The notes under the pieces are model-generated. The model saw only the letters and a program-made list of their open reading frames with translations. It was not told the origin of the DNA and did not search any database. DNA of 64,000 bases from JAHRAW01 sp965203265 (GTDB lineage Bacteria; Pseudomonadota; Gammaproteobacteria; Arenicellales; Poriferihabitantaceae): the NCBI GenBank assembly GCA_965203265.1, contig CBDBBV010000002.1:1488001-1552000 (forward strand), written 5' to 3'. Below, piece by piece: positions 17,178-25,191 of this stretch. Each line of letters starts with the position of its first letter. Positions within the stretch are counted from its first letter, which is position 1. The position numbers and the translations under genes were made by a program.

Positions 17178-17699
17178 TTATAGGTCTTTCCGCCTCCGCC
17201 CGCCCGCGCCGGGACGCCAGCCGAAACTGTCCGCGATGAGCGCCAGCGCGCCGAGGGTGATCGCGCCGTCGGCGATGTTGAAGGCGGGGAAGTGCCAGCC
17301 GGCGTAATGCAGCACGATGAAGTCGATGACATACTGATGGCTGATCCGATCGATCAGGTTCCCCAGCGCCCCGCCCAGCACCAGCGCCAACCCCCAGGAC
17401 AACAGGTCGGGCTGACGGCGCAAACGCCACAGCCAAATCACCAGCACCAGCGAAACGACCACGGCCAGCGTGACCAGAAAACGATGCTGCCAGCCGCCCG
17501 CATCGCTGAGAAATCCGAATGCGGCGCCCTCGTTGAACACCAACTCCAGCCGGAAAAACGGCAGAATTTCCACACTGGGCTGCCCCAGCAGATGGGCGTA
17601 GGCGACCTGCTTGGTGAATTGGTCGACGGCCACCACGATTCCGGCAAACGCCAGATGGCCGATGAATGCCGGCCAACCGGAACGGCGCAGACTGTTCAT
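17178..17699 (-). CDS. lspA: Lipoprotein signal peptidase (signal peptidase II)
   Basis: LspA is the inner-membrane aspartyl protease that removes signal peptides from diacylated prolipoproteins such as the NlpD encoded in this window. The 173-residue protein has four hydrophobic segments and both catalytic aspartates: Asp126 in YVIDF and Asp144 in FNIADGAI. GNLIDR is also conserved. Its ATG overlaps the ribF stop by 4 bp. The usual neighbour ileS, which lies between ribF and lspA in most gammaproteobacteria, is absent. Confidence 0.95.
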   Translation of the reverse strand: MNSLRRSGWPAFIGHLAFAGIVVAVDQFTKQVAYAHLLGQPSVEILPFFRLELVFNEGAAFGFLSDAGGWQHRFLVTLAVVVSLVLVIWLWRLRRQPDLLSWGLALVLGGALGNLIDRISHQYVIDFIVLHYAGWHFPAFNIADGAITLGALALIADSFGWRPGAGGRRRKDL

Positions 17700-18634
17700 T
17701 CGATGCCCCCTCCTCTACCCAATATGACCCTGGCGATTCGCACATCCTCCTCCATCCGTTGCCGGAGCGCGGCGGAAGAGGCGAATTTCTCCTCCGGGCG
17801 TATCTTCTCGACGAATTCGACGCACACCCGGCGGCCGTAGGCATCGCCGTGGTAGTCGAAGAGATAGACTTCCAGCACATTTTTCGTGCCGTCCACGGTG
17901 GGGCGATTGCCGAGGCTGGCGGCGCCGGCGAGTGGGTGGTCGGCCAAGCCGGAGACGGTAACTGCAAACACTCCGGCAAGCGCTGGTCGGTGGCGGATGG
18001 CCAGATTGATGGTGGGGAAGCCCCATTCCCCGCCGCGCTTGTCGCCGTGGATGACGCGACCGGCGTGGGCGTATTTCCGTCCGAGCAATTGTTCGGCTCG
18101 CTGCAGTTCCCCCGAGGCGAGCAGCTCGCGAATCCAAGTGCTGCTGACGCGATTGTCGTGGCGCTTGACGGTGTCGAATCTCTCGACCTCGTAGCCGTAT
18201 TGCGGCGCCATCCGCTTGAGCATTTCGAAGTCTCCGGCGCGCCGCATACCGAAGCGGAAGTCGTCGCCGATGAGCAGGTATTTCACCTGCAGCCGTTGCG
18301 CCAGATAGTGGCGGATGAAGCGCTCGGCGCTGGTGCGCGCCAGATCGCGGTTGAATTTCAGGCTGAGCATGACATCCACGCCGCATTCGCGCAGGGCGAA
18401 AAATCGCGTCGCCAACGTGCTCAGGCGGGGGCGAGACGAATGCGGGCGGAAATACTCCTCCGGATGGGGGTCGAAGGTCATCACCACCGCGGGCAGTTGC
18501 CGCCGTTTCGCCTGCGCCGTGAGAATTTCCAGCAACTTGCGGTGGCCGATGTGCACCGCATCGAAATTGCCGATGGTGAGGGCGCAGCCGGGTCGCGGCA
18601 GGTCGGCGGCGTGTATCGAGCGAATGAGTCGCAT
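17696..18634 (-). CDS. ribF: Bifunctional riboflavin kinase / FAD synthetase
   Basis: The 312-residue enzyme converts riboflavin to FMN and FMN to FAD. The N-terminal adenylyltransferase domain has IGNFDAVHIGHRKLL (nucleotide binding) and the loop STWIRELLASG. The C-terminal kinase domain has GDKRGGEWGFPTINL and RPTVDGTKNVLEVYLFD. The ATG at 18634 lies 2 bp after the murJ stop. The stop overlaps the lspA ATG, so murJ-ribF-lspA-ispH read as one tight unit. Confidence 0.95.
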   Translation of the reverse strand: MRLIRSIHAADLPRPGCALTIGNFDAVHIGHRKLLEILTAQAKRRQLPAVVMTFDPHPEEYFRPHSSRPRLSTLATRFFALRECGVDVMLSLKFNRDLARTSAERFIRHYLAQRLQVKYLLIGDDFRFGMRRAGDFEMLKRMAPQYGYEVERFDTVKRHDNRVSSTWIRELLASGELQRAEQLLGRKYAHAGRVIHGDKRGGEWGFPTINLAIRHRPALAGVFAVTVSGLADHPLAGAASLGNRPTVDGTKNVLEVYLFDYHGDAYGRRVCVEFVEKIRPEEKFASSAALRQRMEEDVRIARVILGRGGGIE

Positions 18635-18636
18635 GG

Positions 18637-20202
18637 TCACGAACCGGCTCCGGCACGCCACATCGCGCGCAACCGCACCCGCAGAACCCCCAAAGCGGCA
18701 AAGTAGGTCAGGCCGCCGAGGCCGACCCAGAACGCCAGTTTCAGCGCCCGCTTCGAGGACGACATCGACAACCAGCCGGCGGTGTCCCCACTCCCCCACC
18801 ACAGCAACAACCCCATGGCCGCCGAGGCCGCGCACACCTTGAGCAGAAAACCGCCCCAGCCCGGCTCGGCGCGATACATCCGTTGCGCTTTCAACGCTCG
18901 ATACAGCAGGCCGGCGTTGAGATAGGCCGCCAGCGAAATGGCCAGCGCCAGGCCGACATGTTTGAGCGGATAGACCAGAATCAGGCTGAATGCGATGTTG
19001 GCGGCCATGGCGATCATGGCGATGCGCACCGGGATTCGGGTGTTTTCGTGGGCATAGAATCCGGGCGCCAGTATCTTGACCAGCACGATGGCGGTCAGGC
19101 CGAAGGCAAACGCCACCAGACTGGCGGCGGCCATGTATACCCCGTTGGCGCTGAATCCGCCGTGGAAGTAGATGGTCGCGATCATCGGCTCGGCCAGAGC
19201 GATGAGGCCGGCCGTCGCCGGAATGCAGATCAGGCAAACCCAGCGCGCCGCCCAGTCGAGGGTGCGGGAAAACGCCTCGGTGGAGCCGCCGGCGCGCTTG
19301 CGCGACAGGTTGGGCAGGATGGCGGTTCCGAGGGCGATGCCGAATACCCCGACCGGGAATTCCATCAGGCGGTCGGAATAGTACAGCCAGGAAATGCTGC
19401 CGGTGACCAGAAACGAGGCCAGCAAGGTGTTGACGAGTACATTGACCTGCGCCACCGATACCCCGAGGATGGCCGGCACGGTCAATCTGAACACCCGAAC
19501 CACCCCGCAGCGAGCGCCTTCATCCTGCGGCCGGCTGATCAGGCGCGGGCGGATGGTGAGTTTTTCCCGGCGCACGAAGGGGATCTGGAAGAGCAGCTGC
19601 GCCAGTCCCGCCACCAGCACGCCGACGGCCAGCGCGATGGGCGCATGGGCAAATCTCGGCGCCAGCAGCAGCGCCGCCGCAATCAGGCAGATGTTCAGCA
19701 GCACCGGCGTGGCGGCCGGAGCGGCGAATCGACCGCAGGTGTTCAACATGGCGGCGGCCAGAGCCACCAGCGAGATGAAAAACACATATGGGAAGGTGAT
19801 GCGGGTGGCGCTGACCGCCAGTTGGTATTTTTCCGGATGGGCGAGGAATCCCGGAGCGACCAGCGCCACCAGAGCCGGCGCGGCCAACACGCCGACAACG
19901 GAGGCCGCCAGCAGGATCAAACCGAATCTGCCGAGCAGCAGTTGCAGAAAACCCTCGTTTTCCGACGCCGATTTGTGCATGCGGTAGTCGGTGAACACCG
20001 GCACGAATGCGGCAGAAAACGCCCCCTCCGCGGAAATTCGCCGGAAGAAATTGGGGATGCGGAAGGCGACGAAAAAGACATCCGCGGCGGCGCGGTCGCC
20101 GAGCAGGTGGGCGAACACCACATCGCGCAACAGGCCGGAGACCCGCGACAACAAGGTCATCGAGCCGACCACCGAGGCGGACTTGATCAGTTTCGCCGCC
20201 AA
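18637..20202 (-). CDS. murJ: Lipid II flippase MurJ
   Basis: MurJ flips the peptidoglycan precursor lipid II across the inner membrane. The 521-residue product has about 14 hydrophobic segments of the MATE/MOP fold, with the family start VVGSMTLLSRVSGLLRDVV and RIPNFFRRISAEGAFSAAFVPV. The predicted start is TTG at 20202, giving LAAKLIKSAS..., since no ATG is available close to the conserved N-terminus. It is divergent from rpsT and co-transcribed with ribF-lspA-ispH. Confidence 0.93.
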   Translation of the reverse strand: MAAKLIKSASVVGSMTLLSRVSGLLRDVVFAHLLGDRAAADVFFVAFRIPNFFRRISAEGAFSAAFVPVFTDYRMHKSASENEGFLQLLLGRFGLILLAASVVGVLAAPALVALVAPGFLAHPEKYQLAVSATRITFPYVFFISLVALAAAMLNTCGRFAAPAATPVLLNICLIAAALLLAPRFAHAPIALAVGVLVAGLAQLLFQIPFVRREKLTIRPRLISRPQDEGARCGVVRVFRLTVPAILGVSVAQVNVLVNTLLASFLVTGSISWLYYSDRLMEFPVGVFGIALGTAILPNLSRKRAGGSTEAFSRTLDWAARWVCLICIPATAGLIALAEPMIATIYFHGGFSANGVYMAAASLVAFAFGLTAIVLVKILAPGFYAHENTRIPVRIAMIAMAANIAFSLILVYPLKHVGLALAISLAAYLNAGLLYRALKAQRMYRAEPGWGGFLLKVCAASAAMGLLLWWGSGDTAGWLSMSSSKRALKLAFWVGLGGLTYFAALGVLRVRLRAMWRAGAGS

Positions 20203-20286
20203 ATCCGGCCAACCACTTGACTTTCGCGGCGCAATTGACCATATTCCAGCGCCCCTTGAAATCTCCCTGCAACGCGAGGAATCACT

Positions 20287-20553
20287 TTGGCCAATTCACC
20301 CCAAGCGCGCAAGCGAGCGCGCCAGAACAGCAATCGCCGCCTGCACAACATGAGCCAGCGCTCGTCCCTGCGCACCTCCATCAAGAAATTCCTGAAACTG
20401 GTGGCGGGAGACGATTGCGAGAAAGCCGCCGATGCGTACCGCCGGGCGGCCTCCGACATCGACCGCGCAGCCGCCAAGGGCTTGCACCACAAGAATCGCG
20501 CCGCCAGATTGAAAAAACGCCTCAACAATCGTTTAAGAGCCCTTAACTCCTGA
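20287..20553 (+). CDS. rpsT: 30S ribosomal protein S20 (TTG start)
   Basis: An 88-residue, very basic protein that matches S20 along its whole length (start ANSPQARKRARQ, end KKRLNNRL). The start codon is TTG at 20287, preceded by GAGGA. In E. coli rpsT also begins with UUG and this weak start takes part in feedback control by S20, so the feature is probably conserved. The gene is divergent from murJ, as in Pseudomonas. Confidence 0.97.
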   Translation: MANSPQARKRARQNSNRRLHNMSQRSSLRTSIKKFLKLVAGDDCEKAADAYRRAASDIDRAAAKGLHHKNRAARLKKRLNNRLRALNS

Positions 20554-20614
20554 TTCCGCCTGATCGCCTGATTCGCTGCCCAGCAAGGTAGCGTCGTAGT
20601 GCCGCGCGGGCCGG

Positions 20615-21739
20615 CTAGTCGGTCAGCGCGATGTTGTCGCGGTGGATGAGTTCACTCTCGCCGCCGTATCCGAGGATCGATTCTATCCGATTGCTCGGCT
20701 TACCGGCGATGCGCGCGGCCTCCTCCGAGTTGTAGTTCACCAGCCCGCGCGCCACCTCCCGCCCCTGCCGGGTAACGCAGGTGATGATGTCGCCGCGGCG
20801 GAATTCGCCCTTCACCGAGGTAACCCCGATCGGCAGCAGACTCCTGCCGGATTCCCGCAGCACCTTGACGGCGCCGTCGTCCAGCACCACCTCGCCATTG
20901 CCGCGCAGTTGCCCGGCCAGCCACTGCTTGCGCGCCGCCATCCGCCCGGTTCCGGGAAGCAGTAGCGTGCCGACGTTTTCGCCGGCGCGCATTTTCAGCA
21001 GGATTTCCCGTTCGCGTCCATCGGCAATCACGGTGGCGGCACCGGAACGCGCGGCCTTTTGCGCGGCCAGCACCTTGGTGCGCATGCCGCCTCGTCCGAA
21101 CGCCCCGGCGGAACCGGAATTGCGCAGCAGATCGGGATCATCGGCGCGCCCGTACTCGATCAATTCGGCGTCGCTGCTCTCTCTCGGATCGCGGCTGTAC
21201 AGGCCCTTGCAGTCGGTGAGTAGCACCACGACTTCCGCCTCCACCAGATTGGCCACCAGCGCGGCCAGAGTGTCGTTGTCGCCGAAGCGGATCTCGTCGT
21301 TGGCCACGGCGTCATTCTCGTTGATGATGGGGACGACCTGTAGCGACAGCAGGGTGCGCAGAGTGTTGCGCGCGTTCAGATAGCGCGCGCGGCTTGCCAA
21401 GTCGGCATGGGTGAGCAACACTTGGGCGGTGACCATGTCGAATCGCTTGAAGGCGGTCTCGTAACATTGCGCCAGACCCATCTGCCCGACCGCCGCCGCC
21501 GCCTGCAGTTGGTCGAGTTCCGTTGGCCGGTGTTTCCATCCCATCCGCTGCATTCCCTCGACGATGGAACCCGAGGACACCAACAGAATTTCCACCGCCC
21601 GCCCGCGCAACGCGGCCATCTGCCCCACCAGAGACTCGATCGCCGTGCGGTTCAGTCCGGCGTCGGTGTCGGTCAGCAACGATGTGCCGACCTTCACCAC
21701 CCAGCGGGTGGACTCGATCAATTTTGTTCGATCGACCAT
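20615..21739 (-). CDS. proB: Glutamate 5-kinase
   Basis: ProB phosphorylates glutamate, the first and feedback-inhibited step of proline synthesis. The amino-acid kinase domain (1 to about 255) has VVKVGTSLL, LVSSGSI, NENDAVANDEIRFGDNDTLAA and FGRGGMRTKVLAAQ. A C-terminal PUA domain (about 275-370) is present. The ATG at 21739 (MVDRTKL) is preferred; a TTG at 21745 is two codons upstream. It follows obgE by 2 bp, as in rplU-rpmA-obgE-proB of other gammaproteobacteria. Confidence 0.95.
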   Translation of the reverse strand: MVDRTKLIESTRWVVKVGTSLLTDTDAGLNRTAIESLVGQMAALRGRAVEILLVSSGSIVEGMQRMGWKHRPTELDQLQAAAAVGQMGLAQCYETAFKRFDMVTAQVLLTHADLASRARYLNARNTLRTLLSLQVVPIINENDAVANDEIRFGDNDTLAALVANLVEAEVVVLLTDCKGLYSRDPRESSDAELIEYGRADDPDLLRNSGSAGAFGRGGMRTKVLAAQKAARSGAATVIADGREREILLKMRAGENVGTLLLPGTGRMAARKQWLAGQLRGNGEVVLDDGAVKVLRESGRSLLPIGVTSVKGEFRRGDIITCVTRQGREVARGLVNYNSEEAARIAGKPSNRIESILGYGGESELIHRDNIALTD

Positions 21740-21741
21740 GT

Positions 21742-22797
21742 TCAAACCCGTTCCGCAGTCGGCTCGTCGGCGGCTTCCTGCTCCAGTTGAGCCAGCTGAG
21801 CCAGCCGACTCATCAACCCGTTGACCAGTTCATCGCAACCCATTCCAGTGGCGGCCGAGATCAGGTGCACCGGCGCCTCGCCGCCCACCTGTCGGGCGAG
21901 ATCGCGGCCAAGCGCCGCGGCTTCGCGTTCGGCGATCAGGTCGATCTTGTTCAACACCAGCCAGCGCTCCTTGCGCAACAACTCCGGGTCGTAGGCGCGC
22001 AATTCCCGCTCGATATCCTGAACCGATTGCGCCAGCCGCTGGCCGGCCAGCGGCGCGATGTCCACCAGATGCAGCAGAATCCGGTTGCGCGCCAAGTGCT
22101 TGAGGAATCGACTGCCCAGACCGGCTCCCGAGGCGGCACCCGGAATCAAACCCGGAATATCGGCCAGCACGAAACCGCTCGCGCCGCCGACCTCCACCAC
22201 GCCCAGCTGCGGATGCAGGGTGGTAAATGGATAGTCGGCAATTTTCGGGTGGGCGCGCGACAACCGGCTCAGCAGGGTCGATTTGCCGGCGTTGGGCAGT
22301 CCCAGCAAACCCACATCCGCCAGCACCTTCAGTTCGAGTTTGAGCTGCCGTTCGTCGCCGCGTCGGCCCGGTGTGGTTTTGCGCGGGGTGCGGTTGGCGG
22401 CGGATTTGAATCTGGCGTTGCCCAATCCGCCGCGGCCGCCGCGAGCGACCAGCAGGCGCTCGCCGTCAGCCGCCACATCGCCGATCAATTCCGCAGTGCG
22501 CGCGTCCGTGACCACGGTGCCCGGCGGCGTCCTCAGCGTCAAATCCGCGCCGCGCTTGCCGAAGCGGTCGCGCCCGGCGCCGCCCTGCCCGTTGCGCGCC
22601 CGATACAGGCGCACATAGCGAAAATCCGCGAGGGTGTTGAGCCCGCCATCGGCGATGAGATAGACGTTGCCGCCGTCGCCGCCATCGCCGCCGTCCGGGC
22701 CGCCTCGGGGCCGGTACTTTTCCCGCAGGAAACTGAGGCAGCCGTCGCCGCCCTTTCCGGCAACGACCTGAATGGTTGCTTCGTCAACGAATTTCAT
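21742..22797 (-). CDS. obgE: Obg-family GTPase ObgE/CgtA
   Basis: An essential GTPase tied to large ribosomal subunit assembly and the stringent response. The glycine-rich Obg domain (1 to about 158) shows GGDGCLSFLREKYRPRGGPDGG. The G domain has GLPNAGKST (P-loop), DIPGLIPGA (switch/G3), NKID (G4) and SAATGMG (G5). The product has 351 residues with a short acidic tail. It lies downstream of a terminator-like hairpin after rpmA, so it probably has either its own promoter or partial read-through. Confidence 0.95.
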   Translation of the reverse strand: MKFVDEATIQVVAGKGGDGCLSFLREKYRPRGGPDGGDGGDGGNVYLIADGGLNTLADFRYVRLYRARNGQGGAGRDRFGKRGADLTLRTPPGTVVTDARTAELIGDVAADGERLLVARGGRGGLGNARFKSAANRTPRKTTPGRRGDERQLKLELKVLADVGLLGLPNAGKSTLLSRLSRAHPKIADYPFTTLHPQLGVVEVGGASGFVLADIPGLIPGAASGAGLGSRFLKHLARNRILLHLVDIAPLAGQRLAQSVQDIERELRAYDPELLRKERWLVLNKIDLIAEREAAALGRDLARQVGGEAPVHLISAATGMGCDELVNGLMSRLAQLAQLEQEAADEPTAERV

Positions 22798-22852
22798 GGC
22801 TGGCTGTGGCTGTTGGTCGCGCGGAAAAACGCTACACACCGCCCCGGTAGCG

Positions 22853-22885
22853 AAAAACCCCGCTTGGTCACCCAAGACGGGGCTT
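22853..22885 (-). terminator. Rho-independent terminator after rpmA
   Basis: On the minus strand a stem formed by GCCCCG..TTGG and CCAA..CGGGG is followed by TTTTTC. It lies 25 bp after the rpmA stop and before obgE, so it would end or attenuate the rplU-rpmA transcript. Confidence 0.75.
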
Positions 22886-22909
22886 CTCGGCATCGGCGAC
22901 ATGCCGGAA

Positions 22910-23167
22910 TTATGCGGGGACGACGCTGACCGTCTTGCGCTTTTTCGGACCCTTGACCTCGAACAACACCCGACCCGGCGCGGTCGCGAACAATGTGTAG
23001 TCGCGACCGGCGCGGACATTCCCGCCCGGATGGAACGAGCTGCCTCGCTGGCGCACGATGATGTTGCCGGCGACCACCTGTTGGCCGCCGAATTTCTTGA
23101 CGCCGAGGCGTTTGGAGGCTGAATCCCGGCCGTTGCGGGAACTGCCGCCTGCTTTCTTGTGAGCCAT
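22910..23167 (-). CDS. rpmA: 50S ribosomal protein L27
   Basis: The 85-residue protein starts MAHKKAGGSSRNGRDS and contains SKRLGVKKFGGQ and NIIVRQRGSSFHPG, which identify L27 without doubt. The N-terminus reaches towards the peptidyl-transferase centre in the ribosome. It lies 12 bp after rplU and is followed by a terminator hairpin. Confidence 0.98.
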   Translation of the reverse strand: MAHKKAGGSSRNGRDSASKRLGVKKFGGQQVVAGNIIVRQRGSSFHPGGNVRAGRDYTLFATAPGRVLFEVKGPKKRKTVSVVPA

Positions 23168-23179
23168 TTGATTTGCCCT

Positions 23180-23584
23180 CTAGGATTGCACGGATTGGTC
23201 GGTCGGCGGATTCGGCTCCGTTTCCGGGGACTCGTTCCGCCCAGTGGATTGTTGCGCCGCCGCCGACGCAACCTTTTCGCCGGCAATGGCGGTGATTTCG
23301 ATTTCGGTATACGGCTGGCGGTGTCCCTGCGTACGGCGGTAGTGTTTGCGCCGCTTCATCTTGAACACGCGAATTTTCTTGCCTCGTCCGTGGGAGAGAA
23401 CCGTGGCGGACACCGTAGCCTGCGGCGACGACGAGGGAAGCACGACACCATCGCCGTCCGCCACCATCAGCACCTGTTTCAGCTGCACCGAAGCACCCTC
23501 ATCGGCGGCCAATTTTTCCACGGCAAGCCGGTCGCCAACCGCGACCTTGTATTGCTTGCCGCCGGTTTCAATTACTGCGTACAT
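23180..23584 (-). CDS. rplU: 50S ribosomal protein L21
   Basis: The first about 103 residues match L21 (MYAVIETGGKQYKV, FKMKRRKHYRRTQGHRQPYTEI). The protein is about 30 residues longer than usual, with a Ser/Thr/Pro/Glu-rich, low-complexity C-terminal tail. This tail is likely to extend from the ribosome surface. It is the first gene of rplU-rpmA, driven by the promoter at 23670-23698. Confidence 0.96.
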   Translation of the reverse strand: MYAVIETGGKQYKVAVGDRLAVEKLAADEGASVQLKQVLMVADGDGVVLPSSSPQATVSATVLSHGRGKKIRVFKMKRRKHYRRTQGHRQPYTEIEITAIAGEKVASAAAQQSTGRNESPETEPNPPTDQSVQS

Positions 23585-23669
23585 GGGATTGCTCGATCAA
23601 TTCGATTCATTGGGGGAAATCCGCCCGAACTTGGGCATCGGATGGATTTGAAAGGCGCGATTGTAGCCC

Positions 23670-23698
23670 CGCGCCAGCCCGCAGTCAATCGGCTGTAC
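23670..23698 (-). promoter_or_regulatory. Sigma-70 promoter of rplU-rpmA
   Basis: On the minus strand TTGACT (23698-23693) and TACAAT (23675-23670) are separated by exactly 17 bp. The rplU ATG lies 86 bp downstream of the -10 box. This is the strongest promoter match seen in the window. Confidence 0.8.
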
Positions 23699-23844
23699 CA
23701 TGCCAATCCACTGCAGGTTACCGGAAATTTCGACGATGAATGGCAGGCGCATCAGTACTTCCCCGCTTTGCGCCGCGATCGGTTTGCCGATTGCTAGCGC
23801 GCAGCGGGTGGCGAATCGGGTCAATTCGCCCGCCGCAAGTCGGC

Positions 23845-23850
23845 TACAAT
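23845..23850 (+). promoter_or_regulatory. Possible -10 box of ispB
   Basis: TACAAT lies 35 bp before the ispB ATG and its context (GGCTACAATCGCGC) closely resembles that of the rplU -10 box. The -35 region is weak. Confidence 0.45.
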
Positions 23851-23885
23851 CGCGCATCGCAAACCCGATCTCCAATCGCAATCGA

Positions 23886-24932
23886 ATGACAAAGCGCACC
23901 GTGGCGGCCGCGAATGATGTGGTCGCTTCGCCCCCCGATCCTGCCGCTCCCGCCGATCCCGATCTGCTGTTGCAAGCCGCGACCGCGCTGGTTCAGACCG
24001 AACTGGACTCGGTGAATGGCGCCATCCGGCGGCGGCTCGATTCCAACATTGCGCTGATTCGCGCGCTCGGCGCGCACATCATCGACAGTGGGGGCAAGCG
24101 GTTGCGTCCGCTGATTCTGTTGCTGAGCGCCAAGGCCAGCGGCTATCGGGGCGGCGATCACATTGTGCTGGCGGCGGTGATCGAATTCATCCACACCGCC
24201 ACCTTGCTGCACGATGATGTGGTGGACGCTTCGGCGATGCGGCGCGGGCAGGCCAGCGCCAATCACATCTGGGGCAACGAGGCGAGCGTTCTGGTGGGGG
24301 ATTTCCTCTATTCCCGCTCCTTCGAGATGATGGTGGAAACGGACAACACGGAGGTGATGCGGATACTGGCGGCGACCACCAACGCCATCGCCGAGGGCGA
24401 GGTCATGCAGTTGCTGAATGCGCGCTCGCCAGACACCACCGAGGCGGCGTATCTGCAGACCATCCATCGCAAGACCGCCAAATTGTTCGAGTCGGCGGCG
24501 CGGCTCGGGGCGGTCATCAGCGAGCGCGAGCAAGCGGCGCGCGCGGCGCTGGCGGAATACGGCATTCATCTCGGCACTGCCTTTCAGCTGACCGACGACA
24601 TTCTCGATTACAGCGCCGACAGCGCCGACAGCGGCAAGAACGCCGGCGACGATCTGGCCGAGGGCAAGCCCACCCTGCCGCTCATCCACGCCCTGCGGCA
24701 CGGCAACGGGAAGCAGCGTCAGGCAATTCGACAGGCGATCGAAAACGGCGAGCGCGAGCGACTGGGGGAAATTCTGGCAATCGTTGAATCCACCGGCGCG
24801 CTGGCGTACACTGCTTCGCTGGCGAAACGGCAGGCGGCGGCGGCCATCGAGGCGCTTGCCGACATGGGCGATTCGCCTTACAAGGAGGCGCTGGTCAATC
24901 TGGCGGAGTTTTCCGTACAGCGCGGCCATTGA
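23886..24932 (+). CDS. ispB: Octaprenyl diphosphate synthase
   Basis: IspB extends farnesyl diphosphate with IPP to the polyprenyl side chain of ubiquinone. The 348-residue protein has both Asp-rich motifs: LLHDDVVDAS (Asp110-Asp114) and LTDDILDYS. GGKRLRPLILLL is the IPP-binding segment. I chose the ATG at 23886 because it lies just after the promoter and gives a normal length; the N-terminal 25 residues are Ala/Pro-rich. The gene is divergent from rplU, the conserved gammaproteobacterial arrangement. Confidence 0.94.
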   Translation: MTKRTVAAANDVVASPPDPAAPADPDLLLQAATALVQTELDSVNGAIRRRLDSNIALIRALGAHIIDSGGKRLRPLILLLSAKASGYRGGDHIVLAAVIEFIHTATLLHDDVVDASAMRRGQASANHIWGNEASVLVGDFLYSRSFEMMVETDNTEVMRILAATTNAIAEGEVMQLLNARSPDTTEAAYLQTIHRKTAKLFESAARLGAVISEREQAARAALAEYGIHLGTAFQLTDDILDYSADSADSGKNAGDDLAEGKPTLPLIHALRHGNGKQRQAIRQAIENGERERLGEILAIVESTGALAYTASLAKRQAAAAIEALADMGDSPYKEALVNLAEFSVQRGH

Positions 24933-24996
24933 GGTTTTCCCCATTCCCGATTGCCGATTGCCGATTGCCAATTCTCGGGGGAGGCCAATCCAACAT

Positions 24997-25073
24997 CGGG
25001 GTGTAGCTCAGCCTGGTAGAGCACTGCCTTCGGGAGGCAGGGGCCGGAGGTTCGAATCCTCTCACCCCGACCA
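24997..25073 (+). tRNA. tRNA-Pro, anticodon CGG
   Basis: The 77-nt gene folds as a cloverleaf: acceptor CGGGGTG pairs with CACCCCG, the D-arm has TAGCTCAGCCTGGTAGAGC, the anticodon stem CTGCC/GGCAG encloses the loop TTCGGGA, and the T-arm has GGTTCGAATCC. The CCA end is encoded. The position after ispB is shared with other gammaproteobacteria. Confidence 0.97.
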
Positions 25074-25191
25074 TTGCGAGCGATAGGCGGCGGGCGGGAA
25101 CGCCATTACCCCCGCCCCAAAACGCAAAACCGCAAGCCGGTTCGCAAGCATTACCCAGCCTCCAACCTCGACAGCCGGACATCGCCCCCAC

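Larger units (their letters stand above)
23585..23885. other. Divergent intergenic region rplU / ispB
   Basis: This 301-bp stretch has no convincing gene. It carries the rplU promoter on the minus strand and a likely -10 box for ispB on the plus strand. Nothing else stands out. Confidence 0.6.

Noticed and set aside
18883..20220. A 445-codon plus-strand frame opposite murJ
   Set aside because: Its composition (Gly/Arg/Gln/His-rich) is that of an antisense shadow; murJ is certain.
24940..24975. Short tandem GATTGCC repeats before tRNA-Pro
   Set aside because: Only about three copies with no conserved partner; probably simple-sequence drift in an intergenic region.
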